64,000 bases of DNA from Mytilus edulis. Its lineage: Eukaryota > Mollusca > Bivalvia > Mytilida > Mytilidae. Positions within the stretch are counted from its first letter, which is position 1. Every line of letters starts with the position of its first letter. Where the stretch lies: contig NC_092344.1 in the NCBI RefSeq assembly GCF_963676685.1, positions 88,256,749 through 88,320,748 of the forward strand, given 5' to 3'. Of the stretch, positions 1-10,319 are shown in pieces. The notes under the pieces were generated by a model. That model was not told the DNA's origin, made no database searches, and worked only from the letters and a program-made list of their open reading frames with translations. Both the position numbers and the translations under genes were made by a program.

Positions 1-532
1 CTTCTCTTTAAAATGTAGATAAGTAACGTTCTATCGTCTATGCCCAACACTTTAAATGACGAACAATACCGTATTCAGAACGCAACACAATATTTCGAAC
101 AATATGCTTCACAAGGTAAATAAGAGAATGTACAATGAAATTGAAACGTTGAAAGAACTAACCCGAAATCGACCAAAAAAGTTGTAAATACACAAGTGCA
201 AGCAAAACAAAATCAGAAAGGATAAAATCTACTAAAGAATAGCTCAACGTGCTTAACCTGCTGATTTGAAATCATGTCAAGCTTTAAACTAATATTTTTA
301 TATTATATATTAACTCAATTATTACGATATTTCTAGATGGTATGCAAGTCCAAAATTCTTTACAAAAACACAACAATAGCGTTTAATATACAGGCCATCA
401 TATTCTCTGAAAATAAGTAAAGCACCATTATATCAGATAAGGTATAACAAGTCTTTAGAAAACTAATTGTATAAGTTAACATTTATCAGGAAGAACATCA
501 TTGTTCTACTTCAGCAATACAAATATTTGTGG

Positions 533-1040
533 TATAAGTCAGGGTCGGCTAATTGCACCCTACAAGCCCTCTTCCAAAAAAAAAATAAGAATGAAGAAAA
601 ATTGAAAAATTTCAAAAGAAAGTATCTAATAGCATTTGAAAGTTGGCCGTTGAATAAAGCATGTCCAAAAACTATCGTCACTTAATCATTCCATTTATAT
701 GTTACTGTACTTTTACAGTATAAGTTAGGGTAGGCCAATTGCACCCTACAAGCTCTCTTCCAAACTATCAGCAATTGAAAGTTGACCGTTGAATAAAGCA
801 TATCCAAAAACTATCGTCACTTAATCATTCCATTTATATGTTACTGTACTTTTACAGTATAAGTCAGGGTAGGCCAATTCACCCTACAAGCTCTCTTCCA
901 AAAAAATTAAAATGAAGAAAATTTGAAAGATTTAAAAAGAAAGTATCTAATAGCAATTGAAAGTTGACCGTTGAATAAAGCATGTCCAAAAACTATCGTC
1001 ACTAAATCATCCCATTTATATGATACTGTACTTTTACAGT
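533..1040. repeat. Tandem repeat, three ~185-bp units
   Basis: Three head-to-tail units start near 533, 719 and 858. Each opens with TATAAGT(C/T)AGGGT and closes with ACTGTACTTTTACAG. The middle unit lacks about 45 bp after the 'CTCTTCC' block, so the spacings are about 186, 139 and 183 bp. The short reading frames here lie inside the repeat and look non-coding. The family is not recognised. The first 500 bases of the window show nothing else. Confidence 0.85.
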
Positions 1041-1690
1041 AAGCATAGTACCCTTGTCCTAATACTCGTATTTGTTTACTTGTTATGTTGACCCGGTTAT
1101 TTGATGTTATTGAGCCAATAAGTTTCCGATTGGGAGGAAATAAATGTTTCTGAACAAACAAATTGTATCCGGATAAGTAAATACGCAGTTTATAAGCTTT
1201 GTATATTTATGCCCTTTTAAAATCGATATATGACAAATGCTAGATGTTAAAGAATGAAACTTCAGTTCCTGGAAACAATTAGTCTTAGCAAGGAAATACC
1301 GAGATTATAGGTCTATCTCCCGCAGTGAAACAAAGTTTATTGTTTCTAAAATATCAAAAATTTTGCATCTTTGCAGCTGTATATTTTTTTTGAACAACTC
1401 TACATGGACCAGCGCATATTTCAATAGCATTTTAATCTTTGTAGAGCATAAAGTTTATTACTGAAAGTCTCCATCGACTGCAGCAAACATTTTATTATCA
1501 AAGAAGTTTCAGTGCACAATTAATATTCATCCCAATAACTAAGTATTAAATTAAAACTGTAATTCATAATTTTTTTAGTAGAAAACATTTTCAGATATCT
1601 TAGATATATAATACAAGTTAAACGAAAGAAAATAGAATATTAACAAACGTCCGATCAGAATATATCATCGTCTCTTCATAAATCCGCATC
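1041..1690. other. Non-coding flank and 3' UTR remnant of the mytilin pseudogene
   Basis: No gene is seen. From about 1530 to 1690 the sequence is recognisably similar to 7195-7370, the 3' untranslated flank of the intact mytilin gene. Shared blocks include an 'aactaagta' stretch and 'acaagt.aaacgaaag'. The 5.7-kb duplication therefore reaches at least this far. Confidence 0.6.
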
Positions 1691-2284
1691 CTTACATCAC
1701 AGTTTCACTTTGCTTGATTTAACCTTTCTGCATGTCCTGTAATTGGTCAGTGTTCTCGTGGTCTTTTTGTCTGTGCTTGCATCTCAGATGGTAAGGAGAT
1801 AAAATATGATAAATAACAAAATGGAGGAATAAATAGAATTTCAATATCATAACACTGAGGATGTCGAAGTAGAAATCATAGCCTTTTACTGTCAGCCATT
1901 CTCTCTTTTACCCTTATCAAGACTATTGTCAGATCTGTTCATGATAGGTTTTACTGACATGGTGTGGTGAATTTAACATGTTGCAAAATCAACATAATTC
2001 TAAAAACCTACAAACTGATGTATGCTTATAATATTTACCAATGTAAAGCAGGCAGTCAAAACTACATAATTGATAAATGTTTTACTAGTAATTTTAACAG
2101 GCCCTTAATTTTCAGAGAATTTTATGGTACGCTCAATGGCACAACTGAGACATCTGCAGTCACAGGACCATACATAACTGACTGCCAATTTTATATACAG
2201 CGTCTGGCCGTCCATTGGTATTTACAACTGGAAGCACAACTTGCATTTGCGTCTTGGACTTAAACAAAATATCATAGATGTAAT

Positions 2285-2375
2285 GTATGTATAAAAAAGA
2301 AAATGTGGTAAGATTGCCAATGAGACAACTGTCTACAAGAGACCAAAATGACACAGAACTATAGGTAACCGTACG
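2285..2375 (+). repeat. Fragment of dispersed repeat R2
   Basis: The block 'atgtggtaagattgccaatg...agacaactgtct' followed by 'gaccaaaatgacacagaac' and 'ctataggtaaccgtacg' matches the 5' part of the repeat seen more completely at 6725-6935 and 25500-25775. It lies in an intron-equivalent of the mytilin pseudogene and has no counterpart at the same site in the intact gene, so it arrived after the duplication. Confidence 0.6.
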
Positions 2376-3239
2376 TTATTTGTTATTATTTCAATGTATT
2401 TTTCATTCATGTTGAAAAATCCCATGTATTTCATTCATATTCAATTATGTGTGTACTTTTTTAAAGTGTTTTTTTAATTTTTTTATGATACGAACAGGAT
2501 AACAAATACAAATACAATTGTCATTTGATTTCTGGACTTTCTGTTCTTTTTCCTCGGAATTCGGTAATTTTGTTATTTTACCTTTTAACAAAAAGGGGGT
2601 AAATTTTTGGGAAACCAATTGTTAACTAGAAATAAATTAAATTCGTTTTAAAAAAAAGTTTAAGTTATACAAAAAATATTGTAAAAAGTATTGTTATATC
2701 ATACTTGATAACGTTAAATTATTAGCAAGCTAAAGTTAACATTTAGGAGACGTGATATGAAACAACAAGACAACAGTACAACAGAGATCAAAGGACCAAA
2801 ATTGTATTAAATTAAAATGAATCATCAATTTGTTTAATCCTTGCATATGTATCCGTCGGCCTTTTAAATTTTTTTTTTTATTATTAAACAATTATAAACT
2901 AGGAGCTACTATATTGGTAGTTCTGTTAAATACGGTTATTTGTCTTGGCAATCATCCCCATCTTTTCATTTTAATTTAGGAAATATTTCTCTGCTTTTTT
3001 AAATGTTTATCAGTCATTAATTTGTTTAAATAAAATTATATCCCTATAAGATGTACTGCAAGGCCAATAGCCAGAATAACTGTTACCTTCACATTGGATC
3101 TTAATATGGTACCATAAAATTAGACGAGAAAAACAATACAGTTAACTATAGGGTAATATCAAGAACGAAACTTTGTAAACTATAACCTCAAAACAAAATT
3201 CAAATGAATTTAAGAGGAACATGTGTTTATGTATGTTTA

Positions 3240-3385
3240 ACCAAGTCAGGAATATAATAGTTCTTGTCCATTCGTTTTTGATGTGTTTTATTATTTGATT
3301 TTGCCATGTGATTATGGACTTTCCGATTGGATTTTCCTCTAAGTTCAGTATTTTTGTGATTTTACTTTTTAAAGCATTGCTGAAT
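3240..3385 (+). repeat. Fragment of dispersed repeat R3
   Basis: The stretch runs from 'cttgtccattcgttttt' through 'gattttgccatgtgat' to 'gttcagtatttttgtgat'. It matches the longer copy at 60480-60765 and, reversed, the copies at 46545, 46995 and 52350. A 104-codon open frame on the minus strand (3142-3456) is a by-product of the repeat. It sits between the first two exon remnants of the mytilin pseudogene. Confidence 0.6.
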
Positions 3386-3899
3386 TTAATAACATTTGGA
3401 AAGAGTGTTATTTCATAACTATTAAAAGTAATAGATGTATCAAGCAAGCTTTGCAATATTGTTTGTACAATATACTTTTCTTATTCATTGAAATGATCAA
3501 AATCAAAATATAATCACCCTTTTTTTCATAATGATACAGTGATACGATTTTATTTTTACAAAGTCACCTACCTTGTATAATTATTTCAGCTACTCAGCAG
3601 GATCAATTAAAGGAACACTAATTTGCAGTTTTTACACATAGGTTAATAAATGACATTTCGTTGTTAAGTTGGTGTTACGAATTTGCGTATTTCCTTTACT
3701 GCATACTTTCAAAAAGTCACGGTCAATATTTTACTACGTTATTTATATAAGATGTAAACCATAGTGGCAGTTTATTCTTACGTTATTTTCGATTAATGAG
3801 TCTGAATGTACCTTTTGTATCTTTCACCCCTCTCTATGCTGTTACAATACTGTTCAATGTTTGGAGACGGGTTGATCCCTTAAGCTTATAATCATGTTT

Positions 3900-4160
3900 T
3901 ATCTCAACCAGGTTCTTTATGTGCATGTCTCAAGTTTGCAGTCTGTTATTTAGTGATTGCGGGTTTTTTTGTCCGTTATATTTGTCCGTTATATTTTTTT
4001 TAAATTTTTTTTCTTTTTTTTTTATATAATTCAGGCTATTGGTATTCTTGTTTGAATTTTTACGTACTTGTCATGTCTGGCGTTTTATAGTTAGCCTTAC
4101 GGTATGGGTTTTGCACATTGTTGAAGGTCGTTATTGACCTACAGTCGCTTACATCAAGGT
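3900..4160 (-). repeat. Dispersed repeat R2, reverse orientation
   Basis: The segment reads, reversed, like other R2 copies: a 'catgtctcaagtttgcagtctg' block, a T-rich stretch with two 'gtccgttatattt' copies, then 'cttacggtatgggttttgc' and 'cattgttgaaggtcgt'. The following stretch to about 4440 is open on both strands (74 codons each) with no recognisable protein. I treat it as part of the repeat cluster. Confidence 0.5.
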
Positions 4161-4994
4161 CATGTGGACTCGGACTTCTTCAAAACAAAGTTTAACTCTT
4201 CGTGCTGCTGTGTTTATTTATTCTACATTGACTAGAGGTAATGAGAGAGTATTTGGATCACACAAAACAGGGTTATCCCCCCGTATTCTTGCGACTGCCC
4301 CAAATCCGGAGTCTTTTAATGTTGTTATTAAACGTTTTAATTCATTTGTGTTTTTGAGTTTAGTGTACATTTTTGTTGAACCGTAGGGTGTTTTCTGCTC
4401 TTTGTTCTGGTTTATTGAATAATTCATATATAACACACACAACTAAAAACTTAAAAAGAAACCTTAAATATCGGAAATACAATACTCGGACTAAGCAAAA
4501 TAAGGACAATTTCCAAAAAAAACCAAACCAGAACAATAACCGTCGTTTTATGCTATCGTTCTCGAGAATAGTTCAACAAAAGTTCCCTTAACAAGAGTTT
4601 AAATCATTTTAAATCAGAGAAAAGTATGAAGACACATAACTTAAACAACACGAATGCATATTTAAGTAGAGACATTATATATTGATGTCGGTGCATCTGT
4701 TTGTTCGTCCGTCCGCCATATTACAAGTTGAAATAGTGATTTTAGGAAAGTTAGTTTTTTATGGAGTTAATAAATTTTATTTAAGATTTAATAACAGTGG
4801 GATCTTTATGATATGAACTTTTTACAATATTCGAGAAAATCAAACACATAAACGAATAGAAAACAACTGTAATTTTCCTGACTCGGTACAGGCATTTGCC
4901 CGTCTGAAAGAGACGTTTTTTGTGTACATATACGACATTAAAGGATACATTAAAATACATGAATTAAAAAAGGCTCATCTCATCATAAACAAAC

Positions 4995-5393
4995 ATCTGG
5001 CGTACTAAATTATAATCCTGGTACCTTTCAGAACTATTTACACCACTGGGTCGATGCCACTGCTGGTGGACGTTTCGTCCCCGAGGGTATCACCAGCCCA
5101 GTAGTCAACATTTCGGTGTTGACATGAATATCAATAATGTGGTCATTTTTATAAATTTCCTGTTTACAAAACCTTGAATTTTACGAAAAATTAAGGATTT
5201 TCTTATCCCAGGCATAGCTTACCTTAGCCGTATTTGGCACCACTTTTTGGAATTTTGGATCCACAATGCTCTTCAATTTGTTCTTGTTTGGTTTTATAAA
5301 TATTTTGATATGAGCGTCACTGATGAGTCTGATGTAGACGAAACGCGCGTCTGGCGTACTAAATTATAATCCTGGTACCTTTGATAACTAATT
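4995..5393 (+). mobile_element. Retrozyme unit (hammerhead-bearing retroelement)
   Basis: The unit starts at the product side of a hammerhead cleavage site (TCTGGCGTACTAAATTATAA at about 4995). It runs about 355 bp through a conserved body ('gtcgatgccactgctggtgg', 'gagggtatcaccagcc', 'cctcaatgctcttcaa'-like) to a complete hammerhead at 5314-5357, and then repeats its first 40 bp ('ctggcgtactaaattataat', 'cctggtacctttgataact'). This one-unit-plus-overlap layout is expected when a circular or tandem-cleaved RNA is reverse-transcribed. The length matches the few-hundred-nucleotide size known for metazoan retrozymes. The retrozyme assignment is from family knowledge; the sequence layout is observed. 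Confidence 0.8.
5314..5357 (+). ncRNA. Hammerhead ribozyme, intact core
   Basis: The 5' strand of helix I is GCGTCA (5314-5319), followed by CTGATGA (5320-5326). Stem II is GTCT/AGAC with a 5-nt loop (5327-5339), then GAAA (5340-5343). A minimal helix III (ACG/CGT around a 2-nt loop, or two pairs with a 4-nt loop) leads to the cleavage triplet GTC (5349-5351). The helix I 3' strand TGGCGT follows (5352-5357). All six helix I positions pair, two of them as G-U. Cleavage is expected after 5351. Such short helix III type I hammerheads are known from PLEs and retrozymes and tend to work as dimers. Confidence 0.85.
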
Positions 5394-5814
5394 AATCCGA
5401 GGTTCAGTGTTTATGGAGAACCACGATCTCTGCACGATAAAGATCCTTCTCAGCAAACTCTTTTTGTGGTCTATAAGTGACCAGTTGTTTGGAAAATTTA
5501 TTTCATACTGGTTTTGGCTTTGATATATTTTTCTGAGGTTTAAAATTTCACTATCTGGTAATTTGGTGTTCATGGTTTAACTTTTGTTTATGATGAGATG
5601 AGCCTTTTCAATTTATGTATTTTAGTGTATCCTTTAATGTCGTATATGTACACAATTGTTTCAGGTTAGAGTGAAGGTTGGCGCTAGATGAAAAGTTCAA
5701 ACCCGCTGCATTTATATGTACTTTTCCTATGTGATGAACCTAATTTTCAGTAGTTGTTGATTGTTGATGTGGTATATAAGTGTTTCTCAATTTTATACAG
5801 ATGAGAACATTGGT

Positions 5815-5990
5815 TTTCCTGTTTGAATGGATTTACATTTGTTATTTTGGAGCCACTTATAGCTTGCTACACGGTGTGAGACTAGGCTTCGCGTTGAAGG
5901 TCATACTTTGACTTATAATTGTTTTCTTTTACAATTGTGACTTGGATGGATAATTTCCTCATTTGCATTCATACTTCATCTCCTTATATA
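5815..5990 (-). repeat. Dispersed repeat R2b, reverse orientation
   Basis: Read in reverse, it matches the repeat at 6725-6935: the blocks equivalent to 'caagtcacaattgtaaaag', 'ccttcaacgcgaagcct' and 'gcaagctataagtggc' occur in the same order. It lies between two retrozyme copies. Confidence 0.6.
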
Positions 5991-6334
5991 TATTACCTTA
6001 TGAATAAAAGGTGAATTAAATCTGGTTTTACAGCTTATTAAACAACCTCTCCCATAAATAACAGTGGCATACAATTCTTTTATATTGAACAATGTGAGAG
6101 GAAAACAAACAGACTTAATTGGTGAACATTTGTGATAATGCGAGTTGATGGTGTCCTACGGTCAGATACTTTTACTTAAGTCTGATATATCATTATTGAA
6201 AGCATATTATACATGTCTCGATCAAAACAAATAATGAATTGTGTATGTTTGTATGAATATAACATACATTTGCTATAACAGACAAATGGCCCTTTTATAG
6301 AGCTGTGAGTAGGTTTGTATGACTAAATCAGTAT

Positions 6335-6490
6335 TTTTCATATGCATTTTGGGTCCTAAATGCTCTTCAACTTTGTACTTGTTTGGCTTTAAACCTATTT
6401 TGATCAGAGCGTCACTGATGAGTCTTATGTAGACGAAACGCGCGTCTGGCGTATCAAATTGCAATCCTAGTACCTTTGATAACTATTATC
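6335..6490 (+). mobile_element. 5'-truncated retrozyme
   Basis: The copy starts near 'gggtcctaaatgctcttcaa', corresponding to the last ~100 bp of the body. It carries a complete hammerhead (6409-6452) and ends with the usual overlap (CCTAGTACCTTTGATAACTA). The 5' two thirds of the body are missing, as expected for incomplete reverse transcription. Confidence 0.75.
6409..6452 (+). ncRNA. Hammerhead ribozyme, intact core
   Basis: GCGTCA (6409-6414), CTGATGA, stem II GTCT-TATGT-AGAC, GAAA, minimal helix III, cleavage triplet GTC ending at 6446, and TGGCGT pairing back to close helix I. No core base deviates from the hammerhead consensus. It differs from the 5314 copy only in the stem II loop. 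Confidence 0.85.
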
Positions 6491-6724
6491 GTTACTTTTG
6501 TCTAAATCCGACAATTAAAAACCTGGATCTGCAACCGAATTTCAGAATTTCTTTTTTTGAAAACCTAAATTTTTATCATTGATTTATATCGGCCTTTTAA
6601 TTTGAAAAATGGAAAATTGAAATCAGAATAACCGAAAATCATGAAATATGAACTGCATGTTTAAAATGAGAATTTCGATGATACGTCAGTAACTATTATG
6701 ACAGAAATTACTTATCCATAGATG

Positions 6725-6935
6725 TAAGAAGATGTGGTATAAGTGCCAATTAGACAACTCTCCATCCAAGTCGCAATTTTTAAAAGTAAACCATTATAAG
6801 TCAAAGTACGGTCTTCAACACGGAGCCTTAGATCACATCGAACAGCAAGCTATAAAGGGTCCCCCAAAATGACTAGCATAAAACAATTCAAACTGGAAAT
6901 CCAACAGTCTAATCTATATAACCATGCAGGTTTCT
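6725..6935 (+). repeat. Dispersed repeat R2b
   Basis: The segment runs 'gatgtggtataagtgccaat', 'gacaactctccatccaagtc', 'aagtaaaccattataagtc', 'gcaagctataaagggtccc'. It matches 25500-25775 over most of its length and the reversed copy at 5815-5990. It has no coding capacity. It is a short interspersed or MITE-like repeat common in mussel transcripts; the class was not determined. Confidence 0.7.
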
Positions 6936-7229
6936 ATGTAAGTCTTTTCATTCAAACGTTTAGTTAGAAAAAAACCCAAACAGGTGACGATAAAATGTTG
7001 AACTGTTTCATGTGATCTTCTTCTTAATATAAAACACTTGTACTATAATGTGGACATGTATGGCATGTAAGTATGATATTAGTAGTACTGACCGTTTTAG
7101 GAAAAGTGTGCTACTTCAATCTTATTTCTAAGTGTCCTACATTCTAATTTGTCTATCATGATCGTCTCCATCCATTTGATTTGCGTATAAAACAATAACT
7201 ATTAACTAAGTACTGAGTTGAAACACAAT

Positions 7230-7235
7230 TTTATT
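7230..7235 (-). terminator. Candidate poly(A) signal of the mytilin gene
   Basis: AATAAA on the minus strand, about 150 bases downstream of the stop codon at 7384. The whole 7200-7380 stretch is conserved with the 3' flank of the pseudogene copy, supporting a real 3' UTR. Confidence 0.5.
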
Positions 7236-7383
7236 TAGTATTTATGATATTAGATAACAATTACAGAAATCTAAGACATTTTATACAAGTGAAACGAAAG
7301 GGAAAGGTCTATTAACACAGATCGAATCAGAATATCACTCCAAAACAGAATGTGTATCAACGTCACTTTATAAGGCCTTCTCT

Positions 7384-8866
7384 TTACATTCCAGTTTCAC
7401 CTTGTTCGGTTTCTCCTTTCTGCATGTCCTGGAATTGCTCATGGTCATTCATCTGTGCTGGCATCTCAGCTGGTCTGAAGATGAAATATGATATATAAGA
7501 AATTGGAGGAATACATCTAGATTTAAAAATTATTAAAACGTGTACGATGTTAAAGTTTACTGTCAGTCTCTTTTAATTTTCTACTCTTGTCAAACATACT
7601 GTCAACCTTTTCGTAATACATGATACAGGCATTATGTAATGACTTTAATACATTAAGATGAACTTATTTTTAAAATCATCCCAATTGATGTCTATATAGA
7701 AGGCAGTCAAAACTACTTAATAAATAAATGCTATAAATGTAACGTACCCTTCACTTTCAGGGGAGAATTTCATGGTATGCTCGCTGGAACAACGGAGACA
7801 TCTGCAATAGCAAAACCATCCATATCTGACTGACACGTAATATCTACAGCGTCTGGCTCTACAACGAGATTTACATCTGGAAGCACAGCTTGCATCTGCG
7901 TCTTGCACTAAAAAAAATATCACGGTTGTAAGAATACAATAAAAAAAAAGTAAAAAGAGGGATATTTCTGATGCGTTATTTGTTTACATATCACGAGGTG
8001 TTTTTTTAATGCATATTCTTATATGACATGCTTATTTCTCTTTGTAAATAACACCGTGATAAAATTCTCGATATATCTATACCGAGCAATGACTCAGATG
8101 TTCACATAAATCACTGTTACAATATACCTCACAAGTAAAAAGCAATTAGGTTTATTTTGTCACAGAATTCAAATAAGTCATTTCAGGAAAAGTGTTCTGT
8201 TGCTTGATAGTCAGCGCATTTGTTGAAAATAAGAAATAGCATTTGCACGCGAGTAGACACAAGACGTGTTTAGATCCTCAGAGTTCATTATGATAGGAAT
8301 TTCTAAATCAATTATAAGTGAGAAAAAATTGAAATAAGAATGTAAGGGTTTATTACAAAATAATTAATATGTTAACTTTATTTGTTTACTGTTAATGTTA
8401 ATAATTATCAAAGGTATCAGTCTTATAATTTGATGCGCTAGACGAGCATTGCCTATGCGGCGAAAAAAACCAGACTTATTTGAAGACATTATGCACTCCT
8501 ATTGGGCGTTCACTTTGTCTTCAAACTTGGGAAAAATTTTTTCATAGTGAAGCTATGCTAAACACACTATTATTCAATAAATAGGTAGTATTTATTTTAC
8601 TAAATAGCAAAATTTAACAAACAACCATTTATTTTAAAACTTAATCTTCAGTTTTTGCATCCCGATTTTTTTTTATAATTTTGGCAATTTGTGTTTCTTC
8701 ATTTTGGGAAGAATTTTTTTCCCGGGTGAAGAAGGGTTGTGTGCTATTTACACCCGAGTAATTAACCAATCAGATTGTATGATATTTGCTGCATCAGAAA
8801 TAAAATTATGTACATACCTATAAGAAGTACTGCAAGGGCGATGGCTAGGATAACTGCTAACTTCAT
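7384..8866 (-). CDS. Mytilin-family antimicrobial peptide precursor (three coding exons)
   Basis: Secreted cationic defence peptide of mussel haemocytes. Coding exons are 8866-8818, 7907-7748 and 7474-7384 (49, 160 and 91 nt; 99 codons plus stop), with GT-AG introns and phases that join exactly. The ATG at 8866 opens a 22-residue signal peptide (MKLAVILAIALAVLLIVQDADA). A 34-residue mature peptide follows, starting SCASRCKSRCRARRC, with eight cysteines at mature positions 2, 6, 10, 15, 27, 29, 31 and 34. That is the mytilin spacing. The acidic C-terminal pro-region ends EQGETGM, as is typical of mytilin precursors. The hairpin before the last cysteine cluster reads RYGWFC instead of the more usual basic RGRC-type turn, so this may be an unusual isoform. 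The gene layout agrees with the known four-exon mytilin structure if the non-coding exon near 9167-9200 is real. The pseudogene at 1692-3638 is its tandem sister. Confidence 0.92.
8395..8455 (-). repeat. Retrozyme 3' junction fragment
   Basis: On the minus strand, GTC followed by TAGCGCATCAAATTATAA and TGATACCTTTGATAA matches the sequence downstream of the hammerhead cleavage site in the 6409 copy. The catalytic core is absent. It sits in the large first coding intron of the mytilin gene. Confidence 0.55.
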
Positions 8867-9166
8867 ATTGGATCTTAAAGATGTAGATATTGAACTAAAA
8901 TTGGAAAGTTATTACATAATCAAAAAACCCCGAAAAAAAACCAAACAAACAAAAATGTACACACACAAACAGTATATGTAAATATAAGTTAAAGCCTCGC
9001 AGAAAAAAAAATCAACATTTAAGAAGAGAGTTAGCTCATTATAAATTAAATTAATAAATATAACAAGACAGCTTTGAATTATTTCTTGTGCAATATTTCT
9101 TGAATAACAATCACATTTTGATCATAATAATACATTGATACGATTTATTTTTACAAAGCTACTTAC

Positions 9167-9200
9167 CGAAGGTAAACAATTCAGCTAGTCAGCAGGATGA
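9167..9200 (-). other. Probable non-coding first exon of the mytilin gene
   Basis: The minus-strand block containing CATCCTGCTGACTAGCTGAA is followed by a perfect donor, CG|GTAAGT (exon end at 9167). The pseudogene locus has the same block (3572-3620) with a donor GTAGGT. Conservation of a short block plus a donor in both copies, about 300 bases upstream of the ATG exon, fits the 5' UTR exon known for mytilin genes. An acceptor CTTTAAG lies just upstream of the start codon. Confidence 0.6.
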
Positions 9201-9224
9201 TAACCATCAATGACAAATGAACGG

Positions 9225-9232
9225 TTTTTATA
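9225..9232 (-). promoter_or_regulatory. TATA box of the mytilin gene
   Basis: TATAAAAA on the minus strand, about 30 bases upstream of the proposed first exon. The pseudogene copy at 3628-3638 has lost it (TGTGTAAAAAC). Conservation between the two copies continues upstream to about 9300 ('caaatttgcgtatttccttt'), marking the probable promoter-proximal region. Confidence 0.6.
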
Positions 9233-9309
9233 CACATGGATCCAGACATGACAATTCCGGCGGACGGGAGGGTTAGGTTACAAATTTGCGTATTTCCTTT
9301 GTTGTCAAT

Positions 9310-10150
9310 ATTTTTTAGAAATCAATGTAAACTTGTTTTGTTTAGGATTTTGTAATTTACTTTTATTTTAAAACATATAATTATAATAGTTCGAGTGGGT
9401 CTCCTACCGTCACACGCTTTTAGTTAAAGTATGATATATAATTATTGAGAATATATAACACGTGATTCGCTAATAAAATAATTGTAAAGAATTTTGTATG
9501 TTTTTATGAATATTACAGAAGTTTCGCTACATCATTCATTTGGCCTTTTTTTTTTTTTTTAGAGAGAATGACCAAAAAACCTGCCGAATTTTGGAATTTA
9601 CTTTTCATAGATGATTTATTTTCCTCAGTTAACATCAGTTAAAAAAATACTGTGCCAACATTTTTTAAACCAGAATAAACCGAAATTATAAAATATAAAC
9701 TGAATGTTTTAATAAGAATCTAGGAGATAGGTCTTTAAATATTAGGACAATTTTATTATTCATGTAGCTTTCTATCTTCTATCTTTTTATGTCAAACGAT
9801 TATTGGTAAAATGTATAAACAGCTCAACATAAAAATGTCTAATTCTACAGGAGATCTTCATCATAATGGCAAACAGCTGAGGAAATTCTACAGGTGAATA
9901 TCGTCTTTAAATACTAAAAGAATTGTATAATAACTAAAATGACATTCTATTACGATCTTACTTGTGGATTTGGGACGAAAAGTGTGACACATCAAGTTTC
10001 TATCTATGTTTTCAACTATTGTATATGTCTTTCCTGGTTGTATGCAGTCATGTTTTGTTACTATTGATTTGCAAGTTTAGTGTTTTGACTATATTTAATT
10101 TGTGTAGCTGTTCATGTATTCTATTTGTATTATATTTTTAAAAAAAAGAC
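9310..10150. other. Intergenic, no gene seen
   Basis: AT-rich sequence upstream of the mytilin promoter. I see no exon with convincing splice signals and no recognisable mobile element until the retrozyme starting near 10155. Confidence 0.5.
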
Positions 10151-10154
10151 GTCA

Positions 10155-10310
10155 TAATCTCATCATAGACACGAGGATTACAGTTTGTATTTACGCCAGA
10201 CGCGCGTTTCGTCTACAAAAGACTCATCAGTGACGCTCGAATCCAAAAAAGTTAAAAAGGCCAAGTAAAGTACAAAGTAGAGCATTAATGACCAAAATTC
10301 CTAAAAGTGT
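10155..10310 (-). mobile_element. 5'-truncated retrozyme, reverse orientation
   Basis: Read on the minus strand, this has the end of the retrozyme body, an intact hammerhead (10236-10193) and the overlap ending in 'aatcctcgtgtctatgatga'. It belongs to the same subgroup as the 21.4-22.4 kb array, which also carries 'aaatacaaa' after the cleavage site. Confidence 0.75.
10193..10236 (-). ncRNA. Hammerhead ribozyme, intact core
   Basis: Minus strand: GCGTCA (10236-10231), CTGATGA, stem II GTCT-TTTGT-AGAC, GAAA, minimal helix III, cleavage triplet GTC and TGGCGT closing helix I (10198-10193). All core positions are intact. A second 3' junction-like fragment on the same strand lies near 10690-10740 (GTC|TGACGCGCTCAATTTTA) without a core. 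Confidence 0.85.
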
Positions 10311-10319
10311 TTATCATAT

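Larger units (their letters stand above)
1692..3638 (-). pseudogene. Mytilin-like antimicrobial peptide pseudogene
   Basis: This is a decayed copy of the intact mytilin gene at 7384-8866, in the same orientation and exon order. The signal-peptide exon remnant is at 3044-3092, the cysteine-rich exon remnant at 2103-2258 and the C-terminal exon remnant at 1692-1792. A non-coding first-exon remnant lies at 3572 to about 3620. Lesions visible against the intact copy: the start ATG has become GTG (3092); the donor after the signal exon is GG instead of GT (3043-3042); the donor after the cysteine exon is GC; the acceptor AG of the last exon is TT (1793-1794); there is a stop soon after the fourth cysteine in the peptide exon; and a stop or frameshift lies in the C-terminal exon. 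The TATA box is reduced to TGTGTAAAAAC (3628-3638). No functional product is expected. The pairing with the intact copy is direct observation; the mytilin identity follows from that copy. Confidence 0.87.
4921..5654. mobile_element. Foldback element with ~70-bp inverted repeats enclosing a retrozyme
   Basis: The left arm 4921-4990 and right arm 5586-5654 are near-perfect reverse complements. The outer ends read TGTGTACATATACGACATTA and the inner ends GGCTCATCTCATCATAAAC. Between them lies a nearly full retrozyme unit, from about 4995 to about 5393, followed by about 190 bp of unrecognised sequence. The likely origin is a small inverted-repeat DNA transposon hit by a retrozyme insertion, but a single composite element is also possible. 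No transposase is present, so it is non-autonomous. No clear target-site duplication was found. Confidence 0.75.

Noticed and set aside
3142-3456. 104-codon minus-strand frame
   Set aside because: It is the reverse reading of an R3 repeat fragment lying inside the mytilin pseudogene.
4162-4442. Overlapping 74-codon frames on both strands
   Set aside because: They sit in a repeat cluster, mirror each other and show no domain or splice context. I could not tie them to a protein.
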